64,000 nucleotides of DNA from Halomonas sp. HAL1. Lineage in GTDB: Bacteria; Pseudomonadota; Gammaproteobacteria; Pseudomonadales; Halomonadaceae. Below the pieces are notes generated by a model. That model had not been told where the DNA came from, did no database searches, and saw only the letters and a list, made by a program, of their open reading frames with translations. Below, piece after piece: positions 1 through 10,100 of the stretch (position 1 is the stretch's first letter; every line of letters begins with the position of its first letter). The DNA is taken from NCBI RefSeq assembly GCF_030544485.1, contig NZ_CP130610.1:1612001-1676000 (forward strand), read 5' to 3'. The position numbers and the translations under genes are program-made.

Positions 1-1
1 G

Positions 2-1693
2 GTGGGTTTTTTAGCCCAGCAGGCGCTGGATGAGCGCACTAAACGCTGGTTGGCGGCGCTGACACTGGGTGATAGCGAACAGCTTACCCAAGATGACTGG
101 TCGTTGTTGAATGCGACCGGCACCACCCATCTGGTCGTTATTTCAGGCTTACACGTTGGGCTGGTGACGTCATTTGTATTGATGCTTGCCAAGCTCGGTG
201 CGCGCTTAACGACGCCTACCAACTGGCGCATGCGCGCTTGGCCTTGGTGGGTGGCGGCAGTAGCCTGCATCAGTTACGCCACGCTTGCCGGGATGGCACC
301 GCCCGCTATGCGTGCCATGGTGATGACGTTGATTGGCCTGTGGGTGCTTAGTGGTCGACATGCACCAAGCCCATGGCAAGGGTGGTGGTTGGCCATTGCG
401 CTGGTGCTCCTCGTTGATCCGTTGGCTCTGTGGCGGCCCGGTATGTGGCTGTCATTTGTGGCGGTGGCATGGTTGATCACTATTTGGCAGGGGCGGCGGC
501 GCCCTCGGGGAATTAAGGGCTGGTGTTGGGCGCTGGTCAGATCGCAGTTACTGCTTGCACCGTTAATGGCCGCCGCTGTGCTGGTAGCATTTGGGCGCAT
601 AGCGCCCGCCGCCCCGCTGATTAACCTAGTGGCCGTGCCGTGGGTGAGTTCCATCATGGTGCCTACGGCGTTACTGGGTTGGTTATTATCGCCGGTGCCT
701 TTTCTAGGCCATGCTTTGTGGTGGCTGTTTGAGGCTGCGCTTAATATTTTCCATTTACTGTTGAGCCTCTCTGTCCAGCACTGGCCGCTATGGGAGCCTG
801 ATCGGCCATTAACTTATCCGCTGGCCTTTGCGCTGTTGCTACTGTCACTCTGTTGGGGAGTGCCTGCGGTGCTGCCGGGGATGCGGCTAGCCGCTACAGC
901 ATTGGTGGTGGCGCTGCCTTTGTGGTCGCTATCGTCAATGACTCCCCAGCAGGGGCTTCGAGTGAGTGTGCATGATGTGGGGCAAGGGCAGTTGATAGAG
1001 CTGCGCAGTGAACATTATCGACTGCTTTATGACACTGGACCGCGCTTTCGCGGCGGTTTTATGCCGCTGGAAACGCTGTGGTCGCCGGGTCAGCGCTTTG
1101 ATCAGGTGATCGTTAGTCACGCCGATAACGACCATGCGGGTGGCGTTAATGCGTTATTAGCCGAGCATCAGGTTAAACAGTGGATAGCGCCCGCTGGTGA
1201 GACTCTGTCAATAGACAGCCGGGCGTGCCAGCGAGGTCAAACTTGGCAGCGCGATGGCGTTAATTATCGCTTTTTATGGCCGCCAGCGGGCGCTAATGCT
1301 TTGTCGCCCAATGATCGATCCTGCGTGTTGGAAGTCAGTGTAGGCGAGCATCGGCTGCTCATCACGGGGGATGTGAGTACCGAGATAGAGCGACGCTTTT
1401 TGCGTGAAGTGGATTCGCCTGTCTCTATGCTTGTCGCGGGGCATCACGGCAGTGGAACGAGTTCGGGTATTCAGTTCGTACGTCATACCGCCCCTGAACA
1501 TGTTGTTTTTAGCGCAGGACGTGATAATCCTTTTCAGCATCCTGGAGATGCCGTCGTGCGCCGTTTTCGTGATCAGGAGAGCTGTTTGTGGAGTACGGCC
1601 CAAGACGGCGCACTGCGTTTTTGGCTGGAAGCTGCTCGTCCTTTTGAGGTTAGAACGACGCGACCACGGTCAAGTCGACGCAATCGGTGTTGA
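2..1693 (+). CDS. comEC: ComEC/Rec2 DNA-uptake channel protein (5' partial)
   Basis: Inner-membrane protein that carries single-stranded DNA across the cytoplasmic membrane during natural transformation. The visible 563 residues begin just before the Competence domain (motif VVISGLHVGL near residue 47), run through many hydrophobic segments to about residue 310, and end in a metallo-beta-lactamase-like domain with SHADNDHAGG near residue 373 and AGHHGSGTS near 480. Full family members have about 750 residues with an extra N-terminal OB-like/DUF4131 region, so the true start lies upstream of the window; the GTG at base 2 is probably internal. msbA follows within about 60 bp, an arrangement also known in Pseudomonas. 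Family assignment is firm; actual competence cannot be judged here. Confidence 0.93.
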   Translation: MGFLAQQALDERTKRWLAALTLGDSEQLTQDDWSLLNATGTTHLVVISGLHVGLVTSFVLMLAKLGARLTTPTNWRMRAWPWWVAAVACISYATLAGMAPPAMRAMVMTLIGLWVLSGRHAPSPWQGWWLAIALVLLVDPLALWRPGMWLSFVAVAWLITIWQGRRRPRGIKGWCWALVRSQLLLAPLMAAAVLVAFGRIAPAAPLINLVAVPWVSSIMVPTALLGWLLSPVPFLGHALWWLFEAALNIFHLLLSLSVQHWPLWEPDRPLTYPLAFALLLLSLCWGVPAVLPGMRLAATALVVALPLWSLSSMTPQQGLRVSVHDVGQGQLIELRSEHYRLLYDTGPRFRGGFMPLETLWSPGQRFDQVIVSHADNDHAGGVNALLAEHQVKQWIAPAGETLSIDSRACQRGQTWQRDGVNYRFLWPPAGANALSPNDRSCVLEVSVGEHRLLITGDVSTEIERRFLREVDSPVSMLVAGHHGSGTSSGIQFVRHTAPEHVVFSAGRDNPFQHPGDAVVRRFRDQESCLWSTAQDGALRFWLEAARPFEVRTTRPRSSRRNRC

Positions 1694-1749
1694 ACCACGT
1701 CGCCATCAGGTAGAATTCACCGCATTGCACACTATTGCCGGGAGCGCGT

Positions 1750-3486
1750 GTGGCTGATTCAAGTTGGGGTATTTACAAGCGGTTATTGGGCTATGTTAAG
1801 CCACATTGGCGCGCGTTTGCGCTGGCGCTGGTGGGGTTTGTGGTATATGCCGCGTCGAGTACCGCACTGGCGGAAATGATGAAGCGGCTGATTGATGGCA
1901 TTCAAAACCCGGATGCGGCCTTCCGGTTCTTCTTGCCGCTGTTTGTCATTATTATGTTCTCCGCCCGCGGGGTAGGCACTTTTTTAAGTACTTACTTTAT
2001 GGCTTATGTGGGACGCTACGTGATTCATACCCTGCGCTGCGATGTATTTGCTCATCTTCTTCATCTGCCTGGCCGGTTTTTTGACCACCACTCCAGCGGT
2101 CAACTGGTATCGCGGGTGACCTACCACGTCGAGCAAGTGGCAGGGGCGGCCACCAAGGCGGTGACGATTATTTTACGTGAAGGCCTGTTCGTCGTCGGCT
2201 TAGTGCTTTATCTGCTCTGGACCAACTGGATGCTCACGCTACTGTTTTTAGGCGTGACGCCGATTATCGCCGTCGTAGTGAGTTACGTCAGTAAGCGGTT
2301 TAGGCGTATCTCCAAGCGCATTCAGCACTCTATGGGCGATGTAACCCATATTGCATCGGAAGCGTTGTCTGGCTATCGCGTAGTGCGCACCCATGGCGCA
2401 GAAGATTATGAAAAGCAGCGCTTTGAGCGAGTGAGTGAAGAGAATCGTCGTCAAAGTATGAAAGAGGCCATGACCCGGGCGGTTAGCTCGCCGGTAATTC
2501 TGATGCTGGTGGCTATCTCTATGGCGCTGCTGGTATGGCTGGCGATGGCGCCCTCCCTGATGGAGAACATGACTCCCGGTGAGTTTGTCGCCTTTATTAC
2601 GGCCGCCGCCCTGATGATCAAGCCGGTGCGACAATTGACTGAGATTAACGGTGAGATTCAGAAAGGGTTGGCGGCAGCTTCAGAGCTTTTTGGTCTACTG
2701 GATATGACGCCGGAGCAGGATAACGGTAAGCGTATTGCCAGCCGTTTAAGCGGTGAGGTCGTTATCGATAAGGTTAGCTTCCGCTATGCTGACGACCAAC
2801 CCGAAGTACTGCATGAAATTAATCTACGGCTGGCGCCAGGTGAACTGGTGGCGATAGTCGGTCGCTCGGGAAGTGGTAAATCTACGCTGGTGAGCCTATT
2901 GCCGCGCTTCTATCGGCCTAGCCAAGGCATTATCACCATTGATGGCGTCAATGTTGATGAGTACGCGCTTGGGCCGCTGCGCCAGCAGATTGCCTTGGTC
3001 TCCCAGCAGGTGACGCTATTTAATGCCTCAATTGCCGATAACATTGCCTATGGGGTGGCTAATCCTGACCCACAGGCTATTCAAGCGGCGGCTGAAGCGG
3101 CCTATGCCCACGAGTTTATCGACAAACTACCCGATGGTTATGCGACCACCGTAGGCGAAAACGGCGTGATGCTCTCGGGTGGGCAACGTCAGCGGCTGGC
3201 GATTGCTCGGGCTATCTTCAAGGATGCGCCGCTGTTGGTACTCGATGAGGCCACCTCGGCGCTGGATACGGAATCCGAGCGCTATATTCAGAAAGCGCTG
3301 GAGCGCGTTTGTGAGGGGCGCACTACATTGGTGATTGCCCACCGCCTGTCCACCATCGAACGGGCCGACCGGATCGTAGTGATGGATCAGGGGCGTATTA
3401 TTGAAGAGGGTAGCCATCAGGCGTTGTTGGATGCTGATGGCGCCTATGCAGCGCTGCATCAGTTGCAGTTTCAAGAAGCATTATGA
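1750..3486 (+). CDS. msbA: Lipid A export ATP-binding/permease protein MsbA
   Basis: Half-size ABC exporter that flips lipid A-core across the inner membrane. An N-terminal six-helix transmembrane domain (about residues 15-310) is followed by a nucleotide-binding domain with Walker A GRSGSGKSTL, signature LSGGQRQRLAIARAI, Walker B LLVLDEATSALD and the H-loop in IAHRLST. The frame is open from a TTG at 1735, but the GTG at 1750 has GGAG five bases upstream and gives the usual family N-terminus (VADSSW), so I chose it; the protein is then 578 residues. It overlaps lpxK by four bases (ATGA), so the two lipid A genes are translationally coupled. Confidence 0.95.
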   Translation: MADSSWGIYKRLLGYVKPHWRAFALALVGFVVYAASSTALAEMMKRLIDGIQNPDAAFRFFLPLFVIIMFSARGVGTFLSTYFMAYVGRYVIHTLRCDVFAHLLHLPGRFFDHHSSGQLVSRVTYHVEQVAGAATKAVTIILREGLFVVGLVLYLLWTNWMLTLLFLGVTPIIAVVVSYVSKRFRRISKRIQHSMGDVTHIASEALSGYRVVRTHGAEDYEKQRFERVSEENRRQSMKEAMTRAVSSPVILMLVAISMALLVWLAMAPSLMENMTPGEFVAFITAAALMIKPVRQLTEINGEIQKGLAAASELFGLLDMTPEQDNGKRIASRLSGEVVIDKVSFRYADDQPEVLHEINLRLAPGELVAIVGRSGSGKSTLVSLLPRFYRPSQGIITIDGVNVDEYALGPLRQQIALVSQQVTLFNASIADNIAYGVANPDPQAIQAAAEAAYAHEFIDKLPDGYATTVGENGVMLSGGQRQRLAIARAIFKDAPLLVLDEATSALDTESERYIQKALERVCEGRTTLVIAHRLSTIERADRIVVMDQGRIIEEGSHQALLDADGAYAALHQLQFQEAL

Positions 3487-4511
3487 CCCAGCCTACAAAA
3501 GCGCAAAAGACTAGGACACTGGCAGAGCGTTGGCTGCAAGGTGTCTATCAGGGCAGCCGTTGGCTTTGGCCGCTGAAGCCCTTAGGGGCGCTTTATCAAT
3601 GGGGAATGGCCCGCCGTGAACAGGCCTACCAGCGTGGTAAGAAGGCTACGTGGAAGGCCCCCGTGCCGGTAATTGTGGTCGGCAATATTACCTTAGGCGG
3701 GACCGGGAAGTCGCCGTTAGTGGCGTGGTTGGGCAATTGGCTGGTGGCGCAGGGCTGGTCGCCAGGTATTGTTACCCGCGGTTATGGCGGAACATCCTCG
3801 CACTATCCCTTGTTTGTCACCGCCGCCACTAATGTTACCGAAAGCGGCGATGAACCCTTGATGCTCGCGCAGCAGACAGGGCTACCGGTAGTGGCAGACC
3901 CCAAACGGTCACGCGGCGTGCAGGCGCTAGTGGCGGCGGGTTGCGATATTATTTTGAGCGACGATGGCTTGCAGCACTTGGCGCTGGCGCGGGATATTGA
4001 GCTAGTCGTGGTTGATGGTGCCCGCGGTTTAGGTAATGGTCGCTGCTTACCCGCCGGGCCGCTGCGCGAATCGCCCAGCCGGTTGCAACGCGTTGATGCC
4101 GTGATCGTCAATGGTGACTCACAACAGACGTTGCCGGTCGGCTCTGTGACCACTATGCAGTTAGCACCGCGTTATTGGCGCCGCTTAGATGACGGTGCTC
4201 GGTTTTCGCTAGCGCCGCTGCCGTTTTCGCTACCAGTTCACGCGGTGGCGGGTATTGGCAATCCCGAGCGCTTTTTTCGCACGCTTTCCGATTTGGGGGT
4301 CAGTGGTGACTGGCATCCATTGGCCGATCACCAGCAGTACAGCGCTGAGGCGCTAAACTTTACAGATATCCGCCCGGTGATCATGACAGCCAAAGATGCG
4401 GTTAAATGTTATGCCCTGGCGCCGCCGAATAGTTGGGTACTAGAGGTGGAAGCAGCGCTTCCACCCGAATTTGAACACTGGCTGGCAGCGCGGCTGTCGG
4501 CACTTTCCTAA
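3483..4511 (+). CDS. lpxK: Tetraacyldisaccharide 4'-kinase
   Basis: Phosphorylates the 4' position of the tetraacyldisaccharide-1-phosphate to give lipid IVA, the sixth step of the Raetz pathway, at the inner-membrane face. The 342-residue protein is of normal family length. It has a short hydrophobic/basic N-terminal segment, then a P-loop GNITLGGTGKSP near residue 72, the ILSDDGLQHL motif near 157 and the VDGARGLGNG region. The start overlaps the msbA stop, and msbA-lpxK-ycaR-kdsB is a classic gammaproteobacterial order that joins lipid A export, lipid A phosphorylation and KDO activation. Confidence 0.96.
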   Translation: MTQPTKAQKTRTLAERWLQGVYQGSRWLWPLKPLGALYQWGMARREQAYQRGKKATWKAPVPVIVVGNITLGGTGKSPLVAWLGNWLVAQGWSPGIVTRGYGGTSSHYPLFVTAATNVTESGDEPLMLAQQTGLPVVADPKRSRGVQALVAAGCDIILSDDGLQHLALARDIELVVVDGARGLGNGRCLPAGPLRESPSRLQRVDAVIVNGDSQQTLPVGSVTTMQLAPRYWRRLDDGARFSLAPLPFSLPVHAVAGIGNPERFFRTLSDLGVSGDWHPLADHQQYSAEALNFTDIRPVIMTAKDAVKCYALAPPNSWVLEVEAALPPEFEHWLAARLSALS

Positions 4512-4524
4512 AGGAGTCACGCGC

Positions 4525-4770
4525 ATGGATAAGGAACTGCTGGCAATGCTGGTCTGCCCGTTGTGTAACGGCAAGCTGAAATATGACCGCGAAGCCCAAG
4601 AGCTGCGTTGCCACTACGATGGCTTGGCCTATCCCATTCAAGAGGGTATTCCCGTCATGCTGCCGGAAGAAGCCCGTGCCATGGATGCCGATGAGAAACT
4701 GCCTACTTCCCCTGGTCGCGCGCCAGGGAGCGCTTCAGGACGCGCTTCAGGACAATCCGGAGGCGTTTAA
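4525..4770 (+). CDS. Trm112 family / YcaR-like small zinc-ribbon-type protein
   Basis: An 81-residue protein with the Trm112/UPF0434 fold signature: CPLC at residues 11-14, a further Cys at 29, and [16 protein letters not shown] near 35-50. Its E. coli counterpart YcaR lies in the same place between lpxK and kdsB; its biochemical role there is not settled. The ATG at 4525 is preceded by AAAGGAG, so the longer open frame is ignored. After the usual family end at about residue 60 there is a Gly/Ser/Ala/Arg tail encoded by a short direct repeat (CGCTTCAGGA twice, 4731-4752). The stop overlaps the kdsB start (TAATG). Confidence 0.85.
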   Translation: MDKELLAMLVCPLCNGKLKYDREAQELRCHYDGLAYPIQEGIPVMLPEEARAMDADEKLPTSPGRAPGSASGRASGQSGGV

Positions 4771-5546
4771 TGGCTTCTCCTGACGTTGCCGTGCCTGACT
4801 TTACGGTTGTCGTACCCGCCCGCTATGGCTCCACCCGTTTGCCCGGCAAGCCGCTGTTAGAAATTGCCGGAGAGCCGATGGTCGCCCACGTATGGCGTCG
4901 CGCATGCCAAAGCCATGCCAGCCGGGTTGTGGTGGCCACGGACGATAGCCGCATTCGCGATGCCATGTTGCCCTATGGTGCTGAGGTGATCATGACGCGC
5001 GACGATCATCCGTCGGGCACTGACCGCTTAGCCGAAGTGGCTGATATCTTAGCGCTAGCGGATGACGCTCTGCTGGTTAATGTGCAGGGCGATGAGCCTT
5101 TGATTCCGCCTGCCTTGATTGATCAAGTGGCTCTTCGCTTGGCCGATGACCCCGAGGCATCGATTGCCACGCTGGCAGAGCCTATCAACGATGTCGACAC
5201 GCTGTTTAATCCCAATGTGGTCAAGGTGGTGCGCACACTGCAGGGCCGAGCGCTGTATTTCTCGCGTGCGCCCATCCCCTGGGATCGAGAGCATTTCAAA
5301 CAGGCGCCCACGCTACTGGCGACCGATGCCTGGCTGCGCCATATCGGCCTCTATGCTTACCGCGCAGGTTTTCTAGCGGCTTACCGTGACTGGCCAGCCT
5401 CTAGCCTGGAGCAACTTGAACAGCTTGAGCAACTGCGTGCGTTACAAAACGGCCACGCGATACAGGTAGCCTTAGCCTGTGAGGTAAATCCCGCGGGTAT
5501 TGATACTGCCGAGGATTTAGCCCGTGTGCGTGCGCTGCTTGCCTAG
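4770..5546 (+). CDS. kdsB: 3-deoxy-manno-octulosonate cytidylyltransferase
   Basis: Cytosolic enzyme that activates KDO as CMP-KDO for transfer to lipid A. The 258 residues carry the nucleotidyltransferase N-terminus [17 protein letters not shown], then [11 protein letters not shown] near residue 92 and the sugar-binding region [11 protein letters not shown] near 165. Length is typical of KdsB (about 250) with a short N-terminal extension. The ATG shares its first base with the stop of the preceding gene, so initiation is probably coupled. Metabolically it joins LpxK and MsbA from the same operon. Confidence 0.96.
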   Translation: MASPDVAVPDFTVVVPARYGSTRLPGKPLLEIAGEPMVAHVWRRACQSHASRVVVATDDSRIRDAMLPYGAEVIMTRDDHPSGTDRLAEVADILALADDALLVNVQGDEPLIPPALIDQVALRLADDPEASIATLAEPINDVDTLFNPNVVKVVRTLQGRALYFSRAPIPWDREHFKQAPTLLATDAWLRHIGLYAYRAGFLAAYRDWPASSLEQLEQLEQLRALQNGHAIQVALACEVNPAGIDTAEDLARVRALLA

Positions 5547-5564
5547 CGCCTAAGGAGAGTTGTT

Positions 5565-6029
5565 GTGAAAGTGTTATTTGTTTGTCTAGGCAATATTTGC
5601 CGTTCGCCCACCGCAGAAGGTGTTTTTCGCCGAGCCCTTGAGCAAGCAGGGCTAGCCGACGACGTTGAAATAGACTCCTGCGGGGTCGGCAGTTGGCATG
5701 TGGGCAAAGCGCCAGACTCGCGCGCCCAGCAAGCGGCCTTATGCCGTGGTATCGATTTAAGTGGCCTGCGTGCCCGCCAGCTAAATGTGCAGGATTTTGC
5801 TGAGTTTGATTACGTGCTGGGTATGGATCAGGACAATTTGCGCGCCATACGTGACCTGAAACCCGCCAATAGCCAAGCTCATGTCGGCCTGTTTTTAGAT
5901 TTTGCCGGGACGCCTGGTACAGAGGTGCCTGATCCTTATTATGGCGGGGATGAGGGCTTTGAAAACGTTCTAAATATGATTGAAGCCGCATCAGACGGGC
6001 TCATTCAGCACCTCAAACGTGAGCGCTGA
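5565..6029 (+). CDS. Low-molecular-weight protein tyrosine phosphatase
   Basis: A 154-residue cytosolic phosphatase of the LMW-PTP/arsenate-reductase-like superfamily. The P-loop CLGNICRSP gives nucleophile Cys7 and phosphate-binding Arg13 (C-X5-R), and the general acid is Asp123 in VPDPYYGG. GTG start at 5565 with AAGGAG eight bases upstream. In Pseudomonas a homologous gene also sits between kdsB and murB, so the position is conserved rather than acquired. There is no adjacent tyrosine kinase or exopolysaccharide gene that would identify its substrate. Confidence 0.92.
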   Translation: MKVLFVCLGNICRSPTAEGVFRRALEQAGLADDVEIDSCGVGSWHVGKAPDSRAQQAALCRGIDLSGLRARQLNVQDFAEFDYVLGMDQDNLRAIRDLKPANSQAHVGLFLDFAGTPGTEVPDPYYGGDEGFENVLNMIEAASDGLIQHLKRER

Positions 6030-6030
6030 G

Positions 6031-7059
6031 GTGGCGGCTTTTAATCAGCAGACCAATATTGATTTAACCCTTGCCAATACGCTGCGGCTACCTTGTCACG
6101 CCGAGCACTATGCAGCGCCGGGCACACTGTCAGCACTGCGCACTGCACTCGCTTATGCGCACGCTCAGGGCTGGCCCGTGACGTTGCTGGGCGGTGGCAG
6201 CAATGTACTGCTGCCTGAGCAGTTGCCGGGCCTGGTGCTATGCCCAGCCTTAAAGCAATGGTGGTTGAGACATTCAAAAGGCGCTCAACAAGGGGATGTG
6301 TTTGCCCAAGTGGGCGCTGGGGTTAATTGGCACGCCTTAGTCATGGCGACTGCCGCACGGGGGTTGTGGGGAATCGAAAACTTGGCGCTAATTCCCGGTA
6401 GTTGCGGGGCGGCACCGGTGCAAAATATTGGCGCCTACGGCGTTGAGCTTGCTGACACGCTGCAAGCGGTGCAGGTCATGGAGCTCGCCACTGGACGCTG
6501 TTATTGGTTAAGTACTCAAGAGTGCGCGTTTGCTTACCGGGACAGCATCTTTAAAGGCGAGTTAGCCGATAGTGTTGTGATTACCCAGCTAATAGTGCGT
6601 TTATCACGCATGCCAGCGCCGCAACTGCATTATGGCGATCTTGCCGCGCGGTTATCTGCCACACCCTCGCCGCTTGAGATTGCTGAAGCCGTTTGTGCTA
6701 TTCGCCGCGAGAAGCTACCCGACCCTGAGGTGCTTGCCAACGCGGGGAGTTTCTTCAAAAATCCGCTAGTAAGTGATGAGCAGGCAGCACAGCTTTCGCG
6801 TCAGTATCCTGCGATGCCCCATTTTCCCCAGGCTGGAGGGCAAACAAAGTTAGCGGCAGGTTGGTTGATCGACCAGTGTGGTTTAAAAGGAATGCGCGAC
6901 GGCGCCTTTGGCGTACACCAGCATCAAGCGCTGGTGCTGGTGCATTTTGGTGGCGGTGATCGCCTCGGCTTGATGAAAATCGCCAACTATATCGCCGCTC
7001 AAGTAAAAACACGCTTTGGTGTGCTGTTAGAACCCGAACCACGTTTTATTAATCCTTAA
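6031..7059 (+). CDS. murB: UDP-N-acetylenolpyruvoylglucosamine reductase
   Basis: FAD-dependent, NADPH-using enzyme that reduces UDP-GlcNAc-enolpyruvate to UDP-MurNAc, the second committed step of peptidoglycan synthesis. Visible motifs are LGGGSNVLL (FAD site), IPGSCGAAPVQNIGAYG, the catalytic-Ser region NAGSFFKNP and a C-terminal EPEPRFI with the catalytic Glu. The start is unsure: the frame is open from a TTG at 5980, and GTG codons lie at 6019 (overlapping the phosphatase stop) and 6031. I chose 6031 because it gives a family-like N-terminus; no option has a strong ribosome-binding site. Last gene before a strong terminator. Confidence 0.92.
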   Translation: MAAFNQQTNIDLTLANTLRLPCHAEHYAAPGTLSALRTALAYAHAQGWPVTLLGGGSNVLLPEQLPGLVLCPALKQWWLRHSKGAQQGDVFAQVGAGVNWHALVMATAARGLWGIENLALIPGSCGAAPVQNIGAYGVELADTLQAVQVMELATGRCYWLSTQECAFAYRDSIFKGELADSVVITQLIVRLSRMPAPQLHYGDLAARLSATPSPLEIAEAVCAIRREKLPDPEVLANAGSFFKNPLVSDEQAAQLSRQYPAMPHFPQAGGQTKLAAGWLIDQCGLKGMRDGAFGVHQHQALVLVHFGGGDRLGLMKIANYIAAQVKTRFGVLLEPEPRFINP

Positions 7060-7107
7060 CGCCCTTTTCCAGCGAATCCTTCTGCCGTTTTTAAAAGGCG
7101 TCTCCTA

Positions 7108-7145
7108 AACAGCAAAATCCCCGCTCAAGCGGGGATTTTGCTGTT
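7108..7145. terminator. Bidirectional terminator between murB and rne
   Basis: An 18-bp perfect inverted repeat (arms 7108-7125 and 7128-7145, two bases between) with a GC core CCCCGC/GCGGGG flanked by AAAA and TTTT. The A/T flanks supply a U-run in either direction, fitting the convergent murB and rne transcripts. Confidence 0.9.
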
Positions 7146-7162
7146 GCAACACGCGACCGATT

Positions 7163-10100
7163 TTACTCGGAGTGGGTGTCCTGTTGCGCCTGTTTACGCT
7201 TTTCACGCGGATCGTTGTGAGCCCGTGTGCGACGGCGACGTGGTTTAGGCGTTTCTTCAGTTGCTACGTCTTCAACGGGTGCTTCGCTAGCCACCGGCTG
7301 AGCAGGCTGAGGCTCTGCTTCAGCTGTCTCTAGATCGCCGCTATTCTGTTCGACGCTCTTCTCTTCCTGGCCTTGCTTTTCCTCAGCTTGCATTTGCTCG
7401 CTGCTGGATGGCTCTTCAACTGAAGAGGTCGCGTCGTCACGCTCAGAAGCGCTCTCAGAAACGCTTGGTGTTACTGTTTCCTGGCGAGTTTCCTGGGCGT
7501 TAGTTGTCGCTTCAGGCTGGCGCTGTTCGCTGCTTTGATCCGTGTCAGCGCTACTGAGAGGCTCAGCGGCAGCTTCTTCAATAGTGGCCGCCGGATCGAC
7601 CGCGTTGGCCGCAGGCGGTTCGATAGCTTCAGGCGCTACCAATTCGCTAGCACTTGGCTGGTTATCAGCAGTTTGCTCAGTTTCAGCAGGCTCCGAGTTA
7701 GCTTCGGTTGTTTCTGAGTTCACCTCAGGTGGCGCTGACGTAGTCTTACTTTCTTCAGGGTGAGGTTCCGTCGTTTCAGAAGCGGCAGCAGGTGTCGGCT
7801 CTTCGCTGGTGACGGGTTCACTCGGCTTGGCAGCGGCTTCCTGCTCAGCGGTCTCAGAAGCAGGTTGAGCAGCTTCATCAGCAGAGGCGGCGACGTCAGC
7901 ATTCGGTGTCTCGGCTGCCGTTGCTTCTGAAGCCGGTTTTTCTTTAGCAGGTGCCTCTACTTCCTTCGCGTCTGACGTTTCGGTTGTCGGCGCAACAGGC
8001 GCTTCATCCGCTGGTTCAGCGGTTTCTGGCGCTTCATTTACCACTTCTGCCTGCAGCTTTAACTGCTCGGCTTCTGCCTGTGGGTTAATTGCCTGTGTGC
8101 GTGTGCGGTTACGCGGGTTGTTACGCGTACGCTTCGGCTTGCCGTCATCCTGCTTGGCTTCTGGCTGTTTGGCAGTTTCATCGGGTTGGCTGTCTTGGCC
8201 AGCTTCGCGACGTGGCTCTTTCGGCGCTGCGCTTTTGCCGTTGTTGCTCTTTTTAGAGCTATCTTTGCCAGAACTATCTTTGCCGGAACTATCCGACTGG
8301 CTCTCTTTACGAGGCGCTTTGTTGGCCGACTCTTCGGTGGCATCGTCTTGCTGGGGATGGCGACGACGATTGCGAGTGCGGCTGGGACCGCTGCGCTTGT
8401 CGCTGTTATCGTCACCGGCAGGACGCGGAGCAGTGGTGGGTTGCTCGCTTTTTTGCTCGGCTTTTTGTTCAGTTTTTGGCTCAGGCCGGGTGCTGTTATC
8501 GCTGCGCGACTCGTTACGGCTAGTGTTGTCGCCGCGCTCATTGCGTGAGGGTTTCTGCCGCGACTCACTGCTGCGCTGATTGGTTTTACGCTCGCTTGGC
8601 TTGCGCGGTGCCGGGGTTTCAGTCTTGGGCTCTGGCGTAGCTTCAGTATTACTTTCGTCGCTGCCTAGCAACTTGGCGAAACCACGGATAAAGCGGCCAA
8701 TGACGCTGGGTTGCTCGCTGGTCGCCGGTACTACTTTCGCCGCCGGGGCAGCAGCAGGCGCTTTCTCTTCGGTTTGCAGCGATGCCGGCGCAGGGGCGTT
8801 ATGCGTAACGCTTTTCACTGCTGCTTCGGCGCGTTGAGCGGGCGGTACGAAGCTGGGTGTTGGCTCTTTGCCTACTTCGGTATCCGTGGAGAGCTCAAAG
8901 CTCGAAAGGCTTTGAGTGTCATCCTCGTCTAAATGATCATCGCGCAGGCGCTGAACGTCGTAGTGGGGCGTATCCATATCAGGATTGGGTAGCAGCACAA
9001 CGCGAACATTTTGGCGGGACTCTAAATCGGCCAGCACACTGCGTTTTTCATTGAGCAGATACGTAGCGACGGGTACCGGCAGAATAGCGCGAATCTGCGC
9101 GCTGTTCTCTTTCATGGCCTCTTCTTCAATCAGGCGCATGATCGACAGCGACAGCGAACGCACATCGCGAATGGTGCCTTGGCCATTACAGCGCGGGCAA
9201 ACCACGCCGCTGGTTTCACCCAGCGAAGGACGCAGGCGCTGACGGGACATTTCCATTAGGCCAAAGCGTGAGATGCGACCAATCTGCACCCGCGCGCGGT
9301 CTAGCTTAAGCGCATCGCGCATGCGGTTTTCAACTTCACGCTGGTTGCGCGCAGGCCCCATGTCGATAAAGTCGATGACAACTAACCCGCCGATGTCGCG
9401 CAAGCGTAGCTGGCGGGCGATCTCGTCGGCGGCTTCAGAGTTGGTCTGTAGGGCGGTTTCTTCGATATCGCTGCCGCGGGTGGCGCGGGCCGAGTTGATA
9501 TCGATGGAGACCAGTGCCTCAGTGTGATCGATCACAATCGAGCCACCGGAAGGAAGCTTTACTTCGCGCTGGTAGGCCGTTTCGATTTGCGATTCGATCT
9601 GAAAGCGCGAGAACAGCGGTACTTCATCAGCATAAAGTTTAATCTTCTGCTGATACGAGGGCATGACCTGGCGAATAAAGCTCAGTGCTTCGGCGTGAAT
9701 CTCGGGGCTGTCGATCAATACTTCGCCGATGTCCTGGCGCAAATAGTCACGCATAGCGCGAATGATGACGTTGGATTCACGGTAGATTAGGAATGGGGCA
9801 GGGCGCTTGGCGGCTTCAGTGGTAATCGATTCCCACACCTGGACCAGATAATCCAAGTCCCACTGCAGTTCTTCCGGGTTACGGCCAATGCCCGCAGTGC
9901 GCACAATCAGGCCCATTTTGTCCGGCACGGTCAATTGACCCATGGCATCTTTGAGCTGACTACGCTCATCGCCTTCGATACGGCGAGAAATGCCACCCGC
10001 ACGCGGGTTGTTGGGCATCAACACCAAAAAGCGGCCAGCCAGGCTGACAAAGGTGGTAAGTGCGGCGCCTTTATTGCCACGCTCTTCCTTGTCAACCTGA

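Noticed and set aside
5401..5991. 196-codon minus-strand frame across kdsB and the phosphatase gene
   Set aside because: Fully antisense to two well-supported genes; composition resembles a shadow frame.
8097..8579. Long plus-strand open frames opposite the rne tail (8097-8579, 8186-8548, 7535-7763)
   Set aside because: They are antisense to the low-complexity rne tail, where biased codons keep the other strand open; their Leu/Arg/Ser-rich products have no domain and no ribosome-binding site.
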